Assembly: GCA_038228695.1 (NCBI GenBank)
Contig: JBBRPA010000006.1
Coordinates: 17,484 to 81,483 of the forward strand
Reading direction: 5' to 3'
DNA: 64,000 nt
Source of the DNA: DASVRZ01 sp038228695
Lineage (GTDB): Bacteria > Verrucomicrobiota > Verrucomicrobiia > Chthoniobacterales > DASVRZ01
Under the pieces are notes generated by a model, which saw only the letters and a list, made by a program, of their open reading frames with translations, did not search any database and had not been told where the DNA came from. The position numbers were made by a program, and so were the translations under genes. Each line of letters begins with the position of its first letter. The stretch's first letter is position 1. This document shows positions 50,882 to 59,713 of the stretch, piece by piece.

Positions 50882-51409
50882 GTGAAGACCCGCGTTTTCC
50901 GCGAACTGGGCTTTACCCTGTTGGAGTTGATGACGGTGATCGTCATCATTGTGATTCTAGCGGCGTTGCTCAGTCCTCAATTTAACCGTTTGCGGGAAAA
51001 AGCCCGTGCGGTGCAGTGCGCGAGCAATTTGAAAAATCTGTTCGTTGCGGCCAACGGATACATCACGGACAAAGGCCATTGGCCGCAAGTTCCCGTGTCA
51101 GATCCAGCCTCGGGGCCATTTGCGGACGCTTGGCTCGAGCAATTGCAGCCTTACAACATCGGCAAGCAGAACTGGCTTTGCCCCACGATCAAGGCCGAGG
51201 TGCATTACACCGAGCAAACGCCGTTTCGGCTCGATTACATTCCCACGCCGTTCGACGCCAAGCCGATCACCCCATTTCTCTGGCCGCGGCATCCATGGTT
51301 TGCCGAACGCGGCTCGGTCCATGGCCAAGGTAATTTGCTCATCATGACCAACGGATCGGTCGTTTCGCTGAATGATCTAACCGGTGCGAACCAGCCCGCG
51401 CCAGAATAG
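50882..51409 (+). CDS. Type II secretion-like pseudopilin (single)
   Basis: A 175-residue protein with a class III signal: a short basic leader ending in RELG, cleavage before FTLLELMTVIVIIVILAALL with Glu at +5, then QFNRLREKARAVQCASNLKN as in the many prepilin-like proteins of PVC bacteria. The C-terminal part holds WLCPTIKAEVHYTEQ and a short LLIMTNGSVVSLND end. A GTG at 50882 is the best start. No gsp/pil assembly genes are near. It probably forms part of, or uses, a secretion pilus encoded elsewhere. Confidence 0.75.
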   Translation: MKTRVFRELGFTLLELMTVIVIIVILAALLSPQFNRLREKARAVQCASNLKNLFVAANGYITDKGHWPQVPVSDPASGPFADAWLEQLQPYNIGKQNWLCPTIKAEVHYTEQTPFRLDYIPTPFDAKPITPFLWPRHPWFAERGSVHGQGNLLIMTNGSVVSLNDLTGANQPAPE

Positions 51410-51422
51410 AAGCGGAAGATCT

Positions 51423-51548
51423 CGGGTAGTGCGGGCATCCTGCCTGCTGGGCGGGGCATCTTGCGCCGCAATTCGTTCATCCAATCCCCAAACAAAAACG
51501 TTTCGGCGAGACGCCAAAACCCGCAGGCGGGGACGCCCGCACTACCCG
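51423..51548. repeat. REPIN-like inverted pair, long form (126 bp)
   Basis: CGGGTAGTGCGGGC (51423-51436) is perfectly inverted at 51535-51548; with small differences the arms extend to about 25 bp (to 51447 and from 51524). The unit recurs at 47594-47656. It sits between the pseudopilin and the convergent subtilase gene. Confidence 0.75.
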
Positions 51549-51609
51549 GGACAGGTTCTCGCAGACGGGTCCCTCAACGTTCGAGAATGAATCGATTTCC
51601 CGTTCCCGC

Positions 51610-53577
51610 TTACAGCGGTGCGACTGTCATCAGGAGCTGATCCGATCCGTAGAGTGTGACTTCGGCGGAGTTGAATGTGCCAGCGCTGCCCGGGAGCAGG
51701 TCCTCGATTTTGAGGGTCCATTCGCCGCCAGCATCTTCGCCCCAGTTGCGGACAGTCATGTAGGTCCAGTCGATGTCGCTGTTCGGGTCGTTGTGCTTGG
51801 TTGCCAGTTCGCTGACCGTGCCCGAGGGCGAGATCAGCGTAATGCGAAGCTGGCCGCGTTTCGGATGGGTGACGTCGAGTTTGACGGTGACGTGCTCCAC
51901 CCGTTGGTCAGGGTCGAAGGTGAAGGTGCGCATGAGCGAGCCGGTGCCATCGGGAATGGCGGCGGTGTTCGTGTCGCTGATGCTTTGGCTGGTCTGCGGG
52001 CCGAGATTTTGCCAGTGGGCTCCTAGGTTGACGGCGTCGGTTCCACGCACTAAGCCCGCGCCAAAGTCCTCGTTAAAATGGAAGCCCGCGCCGTTCGTAA
52101 TCCAACCGACGTTGCCGGGATCGTTCTGCATCGCGGTGCGGATGAGGATTTCCTGGACATCGCGCCAGCCCAAATTCGGATTGCGCTGAAGCATTAGAGC
52201 AACGACGCCGGAAACGACCGGGGCGGCGGCAGAGGTGCCACCGAAGGTCCCGGTGTAATCGTAGAGCGAGATATCGCCGCCAACGCGGAAGTAATTGTAA
52301 CCGTTGTTGCCGGTGAGATCGGTAGTGACAATTCCGCTGTCGGCATAATTGTCGCTCGGCGCAGCGATGACGACGTTCGCCCCCCCTTCGCCGTAATAGG
52401 TGACCTTGCCATTGTGATCCACCGCGGTGGTGGCGATGGTGTAAATCGAATTGGCGTAGCCGTCGTAGTTGGAATTATCGCCATCGGTGCGGCCGTTGCC
52501 GGCAGCAAAGACAAAAATCGTTCCATGCCCATTGCGTCCGTTCGTCGTGGCATCGATCAAGGCTTGTTGCGCGAGCGGTCCGGGACCTTCGAGAGATTGG
52601 CCGTCGTCATAAGGACCCCAACTGTTACTTTTAATCGCGATCCGAACGGGTCGGAAGAGAAAGGCTTCCGCTTCCTGACTGTCGTCCACGTAGTCGGCGA
52701 TCAGCCGGAGCCCGGTAATGCGGGCCTGCGGGGCGACGCCGCAGACGCCGAGTTTGTTGCCGCCCCGAGCAGCGACGATGCCGGCAACGGCGGTGCCATG
52801 GAAATCTTCGTTGTTTTGGCTCGGGTCCGCTGTGTAAGGAGTGTTGTCGTTCCAATCATAGTCCAACCGGCTGTCATAATTGGCTTTGAGATCGGGATGA
52901 TTCCCCTGGACGCCGTCGTCCACGATGCCGACCAGCACACCTCGGCCCCGAATGCCGGCGCCGCCAAACTTACCCCAGATGCCGGCCACCCCCGCGTCGA
53001 TGCCGGGCTTGCCGCCCGTTTGGCCGTTATTACGCAGAAACCATTGCGATCGAAAGAGCGGATCATTGGGAATGCCACGCCGTTTTTGGAGTCGGGCGAG
53101 CAAGTGATCGGCCGAAACAACGCCGTCTGCCGAGCGGAGGGCTTCGATGGCGGTGAGGGCAGATCGCGAGGACGATGCGGTGAAGACGTAATGATCGGCG
53201 AGTGCTGGCGCGGGCGTCGATTTTTCGAAACCGAGGCGGCGAGCGAGGCTGCTGGCATCGGTCCCGGGCTGAAGGTGGACCAAAACCTTCTCGGTGAGCA
53301 GGCGGCGGTTGGACTCGCTGCGCTTTTCGTCGGAGGGATAAACGATCAGGCGGGCGTCGGGCGCGAGGGTTTTAGCGGCGGCTGCTTGCGCAACATTTTG
53401 ACTACGGACTTCGAAACGTTTTGAAGGTCCGGGCTGCGCGATTTCGTCGGCCGCGATTACGTAGGTGCGCTCGCGTCCGTGGTCGCGGGTGCGAATGCCG
53501 TCTGGAAACGGGACAATGGCTTGGCTGAAAACAACTCCCGGAAGAAGAAGGCTGACGAGTAAAAGAAGCGAACGCAT
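51610..53577 (-). CDS. Subtilisin-like S8 serine protease with P/Homo B domain
   Basis: A 655-residue exported protease. Signal peptide MRSLLLLVSLLLPGVVFSQA, a propeptide region (about 20-160), then the S8 catalytic domain with Asp220 (VGIVDDGVQGNHPDL), His260 (EDFHGTAVAGI), oxyanion Asn361 (VFAAGNGR) and Ser449 (FGGTSAAAP). The last 120 residues form a P (proprotein convertase) domain: VEHVTVKLDVTHPKRGQLRI and WTLKIEDLLPG. The DDG and HGT signatures point to the kexin-like branch. It probably acts outside the cell or in the periplasm. Confidence 0.93.
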   Translation of the reverse strand: MRSLLLLVSLLLPGVVFSQAIVPFPDGIRTRDHGRERTYVIAADEIAQPGPSKRFEVRSQNVAQAAAAKTLAPDARLIVYPSDEKRSESNRRLLTEKVLVHLQPGTDASSLARRLGFEKSTPAPALADHYVFTASSSRSALTAIEALRSADGVVSADHLLARLQKRRGIPNDPLFRSQWFLRNNGQTGGKPGIDAGVAGIWGKFGGAGIRGRGVLVGIVDDGVQGNHPDLKANYDSRLDYDWNDNTPYTADPSQNNEDFHGTAVAGIVAARGGNKLGVCGVAPQARITGLRLIADYVDDSQEAEAFLFRPVRIAIKSNSWGPYDDGQSLEGPGPLAQQALIDATTNGRNGHGTIFVFAAGNGRTDGDNSNYDGYANSIYTIATTAVDHNGKVTYYGEGGANVVIAAPSDNYADSGIVTTDLTGNNGYNYFRVGGDISLYDYTGTFGGTSAAAPVVSGVVALMLQRNPNLGWRDVQEILIRTAMQNDPGNVGWITNGAGFHFNEDFGAGLVRGTDAVNLGAHWQNLGPQTSQSISDTNTAAIPDGTGSLMRTFTFDPDQRVEHVTVKLDVTHPKRGQLRITLISPSGTVSELATKHNDPNSDIDWTYMTVRNWGEDAGGEWTLKIEDLLPGSAGTFNSAEVTLYGSDQLLMTVAPL

Positions 53578-53702
53578 GCAGATCAATAGCACGGGGTCGC
53601 TCCGGTGGGGGAGAGAAAATTTTGTGCTCCAAGGTGGTCACATCCGGCAGATCGAACGATTCTGCGTGCCTATCGGCGGGGATTTTGGTCCACTCCATTT
53701 GC

Positions 53703-54959
53703 GTGAGACTACCCGTGATCATCATCGGAGCCGGAGTCGCTGGGTTGTCGGCGGCGGAGGCCCTGCTCGACGCCGGGGTTGATTTTCTGATTTTGGAAGC
53801 CTCGGGTCAGGCAGGGGGACGGGTGCGAACGCTAGAAACTTTTGCGGATTTCCCGGTGGAATTGGGAGCGGAAGAAATTCACGGACCGGAAAATGCCGTG
53901 CATGTCTTGGCCAGCAACCAAGGGCAAAGCGCCTTGCAACATTATACGACGGACGACTTTTTCCGCCTCGACGGCGAACTGCGTCTCCTCGACCAAGCGG
54001 CGGCAGATGCCGATGTCCAAGCGGCGTTCGATTTCATCGCTGGGCTGGGCAACTACCGCGGGGAAAACTGGACCGCCCAGGAGGTGCTAATCCGCCAACA
54101 TTTTCCACGACGGGCGTGGCATTATCTGGATTCGCGGCTTGGGGTGGAGCACGGCACGACGCTCGACCGCCTCGGCATGCGCGGGTTTGCGAATTACGAG
54201 CGAGGCTGGGAGGCGCGGGAAACGAATTACACCTTGGCCACGCCTTACATCGGATTATTTCGGCCTGCGATCGAGCGAATCGGACCGCGGTTGTTGCTAA
54301 ACTCGCCGGTAGCCAGCATCGAATGGGGTGCGGACCCGGTCTTGCGGCTGACGGACGGGACGCGCATGGAAGCGGACCGCGTTCTCGTGACGGCCTCGGT
54401 GCGGGTGCTTCGGGAGAACGTGATCCATTTCGATCCCGCCCTGCCGCCGGAAAAAATCGAGGCGCTGCACTGCGTGGGGATGGATCACGGGATGAAGATT
54501 ATCCTGCGGTTCCACGAGCGCTTCTGGGATGAGAAAATGTATTTCCTCCATACCGACGGATTTCTCCCGCAATTTTGGGTGCCGGGGAAGGGGAAATCGG
54601 AAACGTCGCTCGTGCTAACGGCCTTCATCGGGGGTAGCCGGGCAGAGACGTTGCAGCGGTTGCAAGTGGATCCGGTGGAGTTCGCGCTCGGGGAACTGGA
54701 CACGATTTTTGGGGCAAACCTCGCGTCTCGCCTGTTTGAAGCTGGCCACGTGGCGGACTGGGGAGCCGATCCGTGGGTGCGCGGCCTTTACAGTTACCCA
54801 ACGATCCTGACGACTAACAGCGTTCGCGAAACGTTGGCTGCGCCGCTCGGGGGGAGAGTTTTTTTCGCAGGCGAGGCGACCGATACCCACGGCCACAGCG
54901 GGACGGTGCATGGGGCGATGGCGACGGGCCGCCGCGCGGCCGCTGCGATGCTGGCGTAG
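53703..54959 (+). CDS. Flavin-containing amine oxidase
   Basis: A 418-residue flavoprotein. N-terminal dinucleotide motif PVIIIGAGVAGLSAAEALL with the LILEASGQAGGRVRT block (GG-R-x-x-T motif), and at the C-terminus YSYPTILTT...LGGRVFFAGEATDTHGHSGTVHGAMATGRRAA, the typical FAD-binding end. Such enzymes oxidise amines, including polyamines; a polyamine importer lies 20 kb away, but that is too far to be used as context. The GTG at 53703 places the glycine loop at residue 9, as usual. Confidence 0.85.
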   Translation: MRLPVIIIGAGVAGLSAAEALLDAGVDFLILEASGQAGGRVRTLETFADFPVELGAEEIHGPENAVHVLASNQGQSALQHYTTDDFFRLDGELRLLDQAAADADVQAAFDFIAGLGNYRGENWTAQEVLIRQHFPRRAWHYLDSRLGVEHGTTLDRLGMRGFANYERGWEARETNYTLATPYIGLFRPAIERIGPRLLLNSPVASIEWGADPVLRLTDGTRMEADRVLVTASVRVLRENVIHFDPALPPEKIEALHCVGMDHGMKIILRFHERFWDEKMYFLHTDGFLPQFWVPGKGKSETSLVLTAFIGGSRAETLQRLQVDPVEFALGELDTIFGANLASRLFEAGHVADWGADPWVRGLYSYPTILTTNSVRETLAAPLGGRVFFAGEATDTHGHSGTVHGAMATGRRAAAAMLA

Positions 54960-55065
54960 CAAACAGGGGAGGGCGAACCTCCGTGTGAGCCAGATTTTTT
55001 TAGGCCATCCGCGCTTGGAAAGAGTGTTCGCAGTTCGCTTGGACGGAGCCTCGCTCTCCCTTTTG

Positions 55066-56028
55066 TTAGCGGCGATGAACCGGGAGCGCGCGGCGAACCT
55101 CTACGTCACCCGAAGAGTCGTCCGAATAATTTTTTGTCGAGGGCCAGATGATACGCCAAGGCTGGCGCTTGATCGTGTCGGTGAACTGGCTGGCGTTGCG
55201 GGAGGTCGCGACGAGGTCGGGGCCAAGCGCGGAGAGGGTATTGTCCAAGGTGCCGACCGCGCGATTCAAGTCGGAGGAAGCTTCGCGGAAGTTCGCGAGA
55301 GTGACGTTAATGTCGTCGGGTTTAAACTCCTTGGTGAACCGCTCGATGTTGCTCATCGAGTTTTTCAAGGAACCCATCGACTGGTTGAGCGAGAGAGTGA
55401 TGCTGCCTTGGGGATCGGTCAGTTTGACGAGATTATCGCCCAGTATGCGAAAACGACTGAGGGCGATGTTGAACTCCGAGTCGGTCGCGGTGATCTTGCC
55501 GATGTTCGAAACGGTGGTTTTCAATTCGGCGAGCGTCTCGCGTCCGCTGATCAGGAGCGGTTCGAGTTTGTCGAGCACTTTGGGCGCGAGCTCGGAAAGG
55601 GCGGCGTCGCGCTCTCCGACGAAGGTGAAGCCGTTTTCCGCGCGCCCGCTGGTTTCGTCGCCTTTGGTAAAGTCGATGACGAGTTCCGAAAGCAATCCGT
55701 AGGAAACCATGCGGGTGGCGCAGGCTTTGTAGAGCGGGGCGTCGGCTTCTACGCGCACCGTAATGAGCACTTCGTAGTTAGGTTTGCCAGCGGGGCGATC
55801 CTTCAGCGGAACGGGCGATTTTAAATCAATGATCTGCCCGACTTTGCGGCCGGCGAGGTTGACGGGCGCCCCGGGTTTGATGCCAGAGGCGTTGTCGATC
55901 TGGACATAGTAGGTGTTGAGTTTTTTGAAAACTCCCGGCGCTCCGATGTAAAGGACGAGGGCGACGAGGGCGCCGATGGTGATGAGAACAAGGAGGCCGG
56001 TGCGGATTTCGCTGCGTATGACTTGCAT
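55066..56028 (-). CDS. mlaD: MlaD-family periplasmic lipid transport protein
   Basis: A 320-residue MCE-domain protein of the Mla pathway, which keeps the outer membrane asymmetric by moving phospholipids. MQVIRSEIRTGLLVLITIGALVALVLYIG is the single membrane helix, then the MCE domain with QIDNASGIKPGAPVNLAGRKVGQI, and a long helical C-terminal half. It is the last gene of mlaE-mlaF-mlaD, 4 bp after mlaF. The start is the ATG at 56028; an upstream frame would run through mlaF. Confidence 0.88.
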   Translation of the reverse strand: MQVIRSEIRTGLLVLITIGALVALVLYIGAPGVFKKLNTYYVQIDNASGIKPGAPVNLAGRKVGQIIDLKSPVPLKDRPAGKPNYEVLITVRVEADAPLYKACATRMVSYGLLSELVIDFTKGDETSGRAENGFTFVGERDAALSELAPKVLDKLEPLLISGRETLAELKTTVSNIGKITATDSEFNIALSRFRILGDNLVKLTDPQGSITLSLNQSMGSLKNSMSNIERFTKEFKPDDINVTLANFREASSDLNRAVGTLDNTLSALGPDLVATSRNASQFTDTIKRQPWRIIWPSTKNYSDDSSGDVEVRRALPVHRR

Positions 56029-56032
56029 AATG

Positions 56033-56884
56033 TTAGGGTTTAGATTTTTTGGTCCGTTTGGATTTGGATTTTTCTTCCGATTTGGGTTCCAAATCGGTTG
56101 GGGCTGAGGATGGTTGCTCGCCGGAATCTTCGAGGATCGGTCCCTCGGTGTCGCCGGAAAGGAACTGGACGACAACAGGATCTTTCGACGCTCTCATTTC
56201 GTCCGGAGTGCCACTTTCGATGACTCTTCCCTTGTAAACCATCGCCATGCGCGTGGCGACCCGGAAAGCGCTCTCCATTTCGTGGGTGACAATAATTGAT
56301 GTCGCCCCGGTGCGCTCGCTCACCTCGATCATTAGTTCGTCGATGACCGAGCTGATCACGGGATCGAGGCCAGCGCTAGGTTCGTCGTAGAGGATCAACT
56401 CCGGCTCCATCATCAGCGCCCGGGCGAGGCCGATGCGTTTTTTCATTCCTCCGCTCAACTCGGCCGGCATGGAGAACTTGGAGTCGCTCATGTTCACCAT
56501 GTCGAGTTTCTCATCCACGAGCTTTTCAATCTCATCGGGCGTTTTCCGGGTCAACTCCTCGAGCGGGAGGGCGAGATTGTCGCGCACATTGACCGAGCTG
56601 ATGAGCGCGGAGTATTGATAGACCATCCCGATGCGGTGACGCATCTGGTTGAGCAGACTACGCTTCAATTGAGGGATTTCGAGATAGCCGAATTTGACCG
56701 AGCCAGCGGTCGGTCGAAGGATGCCGCAGATGAGGCGGAGGAGCGTGCTCTTTCCGCTCCCAGACTGGCCCATAATGACGAGGCGTTCCTTGCGATGAAC
56801 CTCGAGGTTGAAGCCATTGAGGATGACTTTTTCGCCAAAGGCGAGGCGGATATTTTCCAACCGGACAATCGGATGGTCACTCAT
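56033..56884 (-). CDS. mlaF: MlaF-family ABC transporter ATPase
   Basis: A 283-residue ATPase: Walker A MGQSGSGKST, ABC signature LSGGMKKR, Walker B LILYDEPSAGLD, then the switch His in IIVTHEME. The last 40 residues are a charged Lys/Glu/Ser-rich tail not present in E. coli MlaF. The ATG at 56884 overlaps the mlaE stop (ATGA), fixing the start. Couples ATP hydrolysis to lipid movement through MlaE. Confidence 0.92.
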   Translation of the reverse strand: MSDHPIVRLENIRLAFGEKVILNGFNLEVHRKERLVIMGQSGSGKSTLLRLICGILRPTAGSVKFGYLEIPQLKRSLLNQMRHRIGMVYQYSALISSVNVRDNLALPLEELTRKTPDEIEKLVDEKLDMVNMSDSKFSMPAELSGGMKKRIGLARALMMEPELILYDEPSAGLDPVISSVIDELMIEVSERTGATSIIVTHEMESAFRVATRMAMVYKGRVIESGTPDEMRASKDPVVVQFLSGDTEGPILEDSGEQPSSAPTDLEPKSEEKSKSKRTKKSKP

Positions 56885-57672
56885 GGAAGAATGTTCGTGA
56901 GGATGATGTTTGCGACCGTGTCCATGGCGATGACGGTCGTGATCGCGACGACTACGCTGGAGGTGGTGGACGTTCCGACGCCAGCCGCACCGCCTTCGAC
57001 CGCTAGACCTTTGTAGCAAGAGACGAGGCCGATGATGAGGCCGAAGAGCACGCTTTTCACAACCCCGGTGTAAACGTCCTTGAGCAGGATGCTTTCGAGA
57101 ATGAGATCGCGACAGTAGGCGAAGGAAATATTCAGGTTATACCACGAAATCAGCGCCGTGCTAACGAGCGCGGCGACGGTCGCGATGACCGATAAACACG
57201 GCATCAGGAAAGTAATCGCCACCACCCGGGGCGCCACGAGGAATCGCATGGGTCCGATGCCCATCGTCTCCAACGCTTCGACTTCCTCGGAAACGGTCAT
57301 GGTTCCCAATTCCGCGGTGTAAGCGGCTCCGATGCGAGCGGCGATAACGATGCCGGTCAGCAGCGGGCCCAGTTCCCGAGTGAAGGCCACCGCGACCAGT
57401 CCGGGCACATATCGCTCGCTGCCAAATCGCTGCAATTGGTAACCCGTGAGCAACGCCATCGTCAGCCCGAGGAAGAATGAGACCATGGCCACCAGCGGCA
57501 CCGAGCCGACGCCCGCGCGGTCGGTTTGCTCAAAAAGCGAGGCCGCGCGAAACGGCGTCCGGCCGCGCATGATGTTCTCCATCATCTCCGAAATCGTGTG
57601 CACGAACAGCCAGACCACACTGCCGACCATGATCAGAAACTGCCGGGTTTGATTACCAATTTCACGAATCAT
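56881..57672 (-). CDS. mlaE: MlaE-family lipid transport permease
   Basis: A 263-residue inner-membrane protein with about five helices. LTGYQLQRFGSERYVPGLVAVAFTREL and the LGPLLTGIVIAARIGAAYTAELGTMTVSEEVEALETMG block are the conserved MlaE core; IGLVSCYKGLAVEGGAAGVG is the C-terminal motif. First gene of the mla unit; the TPM gene ends 55 bp upstream on the same strand. Confidence 0.92.
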   Translation of the reverse strand: MIREIGNQTRQFLIMVGSVVWLFVHTISEMMENIMRGRTPFRAASLFEQTDRAGVGSVPLVAMVSFFLGLTMALLTGYQLQRFGSERYVPGLVAVAFTRELGPLLTGIVIAARIGAAYTAELGTMTVSEEVEALETMGIGPMRFLVAPRVVAITFLMPCLSVIATVAALVSTALISWYNLNISFAYCRDLILESILLKDVYTGVVKSVLFGLIIGLVSCYKGLAVEGGAAGVGTSTTSSVVVAITTVIAMDTVANIILTNILP

Positions 57673-57727
57673 ATATCTCTTAAGTTACCTTCTAGGGTGG
57701 CACATCAAATTGCGGAAATTAATTGGG

Positions 57728-58165
57728 CTACCGTTCTTCCAGTAAGTCCTGCTGGTTGGAGCGGTCCACGGTTCTAGCCACCGGAAAGTTTTTGCGCAAG
57801 CTTTCGCCGATCAAGCGCAGGCCGTCCAGCAAACCTTCCGTGAGGTGACCCGCAGCCAGCCGTGCGGTGATGGTCGCGACCAGACTTGTCCACCAATCGG
57901 AAGGCAGCACACGGTAAAGATCGGTGCCGCCGATCACCGCCAGCGTGCGGGACTCGGGCGCGAGAAAAATCAATACGGAATTCTGCGGAGTGGTTTCTTC
58001 CAGTTTCAATTCGACAAAGATTTCGTGCGCCCTCGCGACGGCGTCGGTCACTTTTTTGTAAGTGATGAATAAAACAACGTCGCCCGAATTTCCGCGCTCG
58101 GCATCGCGAACGGCTGCGATCAACCGCTCGTTATCGAGGCCTTGCAAAAAACGGCGCGTCTTCAC
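57728..58165 (-). CDS. TPM-domain protein, short
   Basis: A 145-residue soluble protein of the TPM family (also described as a phosphatase-like or photosystem-associated domain): SGDVVLFITYKKVTDAVARA, LIFLAPESRTLAVIGGTDLYRV and WTSLVATITARLAAGHLTEGL. No signal peptide or membrane helix. It overlaps the longer TPM gene upstream as GTGA and looks like a duplicate of its core. Confidence 0.8.
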   Translation of the reverse strand: MKTRRFLQGLDNERLIAAVRDAERGNSGDVVLFITYKKVTDAVARAHEIFVELKLEETTPQNSVLIFLAPESRTLAVIGGTDLYRVLPSDWWTSLVATITARLAAGHLTEGLLDGLRLIGESLRKNFPVARTVDRSNQQDLLEER

Positions 58166-58968
58166 CAGCTACCTCCTGCGCCACCACCGCCGCTGCTGCC
58201 GCCTCCACCACTGAATCCCCCGCCGCCTCCACCACCACTCCAGCCACCCCCAGAGCTACCTCCCGAACTGCTCCAACTATCCTGACCGAGCACGTTCGGG
58301 CTGCCGTAGTTGTAATAACCTCTTCGGTTCAACACGCGATCTGGTGCGCCTCGGCGAACATTTTGGATCATCACATAGATAAACAATGCAAAGAAAAGAA
58401 TTGGTAAAAATCCAGCTCCCTTAGCCACCGACGAGGCAACGTGATCATTCGCTGTCCGCCCTGTTCCATGATATTCCCCTTTGGTTGCCGCGAGAATGGC
58501 CTCCACGCCCGCTGTAATTCCGCCTGCAAAATTCCCTGCTTTGAATTGCGGGACAATCTCGCTCGCGATGATCTGCTTGCAGGTGAAATCCGGCAGCGCA
58601 CCCTCCAGACCGCGCCCCGTCGCAATGAAAAGTTTCCGGTCGTTTTTGTAAACGAAAAGGACCACGCCGTTGTCTTTTCCTTTCTGACCAACGCCCCAGA
58701 AACGGAAAACCTGCGTGGAGTATTGGGCAATCTCTGCACCCGCCGGGAGGTTCGCAAAAATGGCCACCACGACTTGGTTCGAGGTCTCTTTTTCAAAACT
58801 CTCCAGCTTTGCGTTCAGCGATCCGATCGTGGGCTCGTCGAGCACAAAGGCGCGGTCCGACACATAGCGTGTCGGCGCGGCGGGCATGGCGGACGATTGC
58901 GCCTGCAAGCCGCTAACGCCAGTTAGGGCCGCGAACCAAAAAACCACCAGCCAGAGCCAGCGCCTCAT
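58162..58968 (-). CDS. TPM-domain protein with Gly/Ser-rich tail (YgcG-like)
   Basis: A 268-residue exported protein: signal peptide LWLVVFWFAALTGVSGLQA, TPM domain (about 40-185; SFEKETSNQVVVAIFANLP, NDRKLFIATGRGLEGALPDF), one membrane helix (GFLPILFFALFIYVMI), and a low-complexity tail of Gly and Ser ending SGGGGAGGSW. It is the classical partner of LemA. Membrane-tethered, with the TPM domain outside. Confidence 0.85.
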   Translation of the reverse strand: MRRWLWLVVFWFAALTGVSGLQAQSSAMPAAPTRYVSDRAFVLDEPTIGSLNAKLESFEKETSNQVVVAIFANLPAGAEIAQYSTQVFRFWGVGQKGKDNGVVLFVYKNDRKLFIATGRGLEGALPDFTCKQIIASEIVPQFKAGNFAGGITAGVEAILAATKGEYHGTGRTANDHVASSVAKGAGFLPILFFALFIYVMIQNVRRGAPDRVLNRRGYYNYGSPNVLGQDSWSSSGGSSGGGWSGGGGGGGFSGGGGSSGGGGAGGSW

Positions 58969-58969
58969 T

Positions 58970-59590
58970 TTATGGCTTGTTGCCGAAGTCGAACTTCACC
59001 GGCGGTGGCACATCGCTGCCTGCGCGCGATTCAAAATAAGGACGCTCTGAAAAACCCAAGGCACCCGCGTAGAGCACTGTCGGGAAACGCCGGATTGCTG
59101 TGTTGTAACTCTGCACGACCTGGGTGAAATCGCCGCGCGCGGTTGTGATCCGGTTTTCCGTTCCCTCCAACTGCGCTTGCAGGCCTTGGAAATTCGCATT
59201 CGCCTTCAACTCCGGATAATTTTCCGAGACCACGAGCAGCCGCGAAAGCGCAGATCCTAACTGACCCTGCGCCGCCTCGAATTGCTTGAGTTGCTCCGCC
59301 GTTTCGGGTGCCTGACCCGGCGTGATTTTCATTTGGCCCACGCTAGCCCGCGCCTGCACCACGGCTTCGAGGGTCGATTTCTCGAAATTTGCCGCTCCCG
59401 CCACCGTCTGCACAAGATTCGGAATGAGGTCCGCGCGACGTTGATACTGGTTTTCCACATCCGACCATTTCGCATTAACTCCCTGCTTTAAACTAACCAG
59501 CGAGTTGTATCCGCCAATGCCAGACAAAATCACAATGCCCACGACAACAACCAAGGCACCGAGACAACCGAACGCGATTTTTTTATTCAT
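58970..59590 (-). CDS. lemA: LemA-family protein
   Basis: A 206-residue protein with an N-terminal membrane helix (IAFGCLGALVVVVGIVILSGIGG), then NSLVSLKQGVNAKWSDVENQYQRRADLIPNLVQTV, the LemA signature, and KANANFQGLQAQLEGTENRI. The C-terminus has PPPVKFDFG. LemA proteins are helical, membrane-anchored, and of unclear function. It begins a run lemA-TPM-TPM followed by mlaE-mlaF-mlaD. Confidence 0.93.
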   Translation of the reverse strand: MNKKIAFGCLGALVVVVGIVILSGIGGYNSLVSLKQGVNAKWSDVENQYQRRADLIPNLVQTVAGAANFEKSTLEAVVQARASVGQMKITPGQAPETAEQLKQFEAAQGQLGSALSRLLVVSENYPELKANANFQGLQAQLEGTENRITTARGDFTQVVQSYNTAIRRFPTVLYAGALGFSERPYFESRAGSDVPPPVKFDFGNKP

Positions 59591-59713
59591 AGCCCCAGAA
59601 ACTACGCTGATTCCTTGAGAAAAACAAAGCCCCATGACAACTCGGCCCGAGTCCTGCAAACAGAGCTTAGCCACTTGCGCACTTGGCCTGTCACGCGGAC
59701 ATTCGGCGTCCTT

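Noticed and set aside
56033..56884. The ABC ATPase here as the missing PotA
   Set aside because: It overlaps mlaE and adjoins mlaD, and its sequence and context are those of MlaF.
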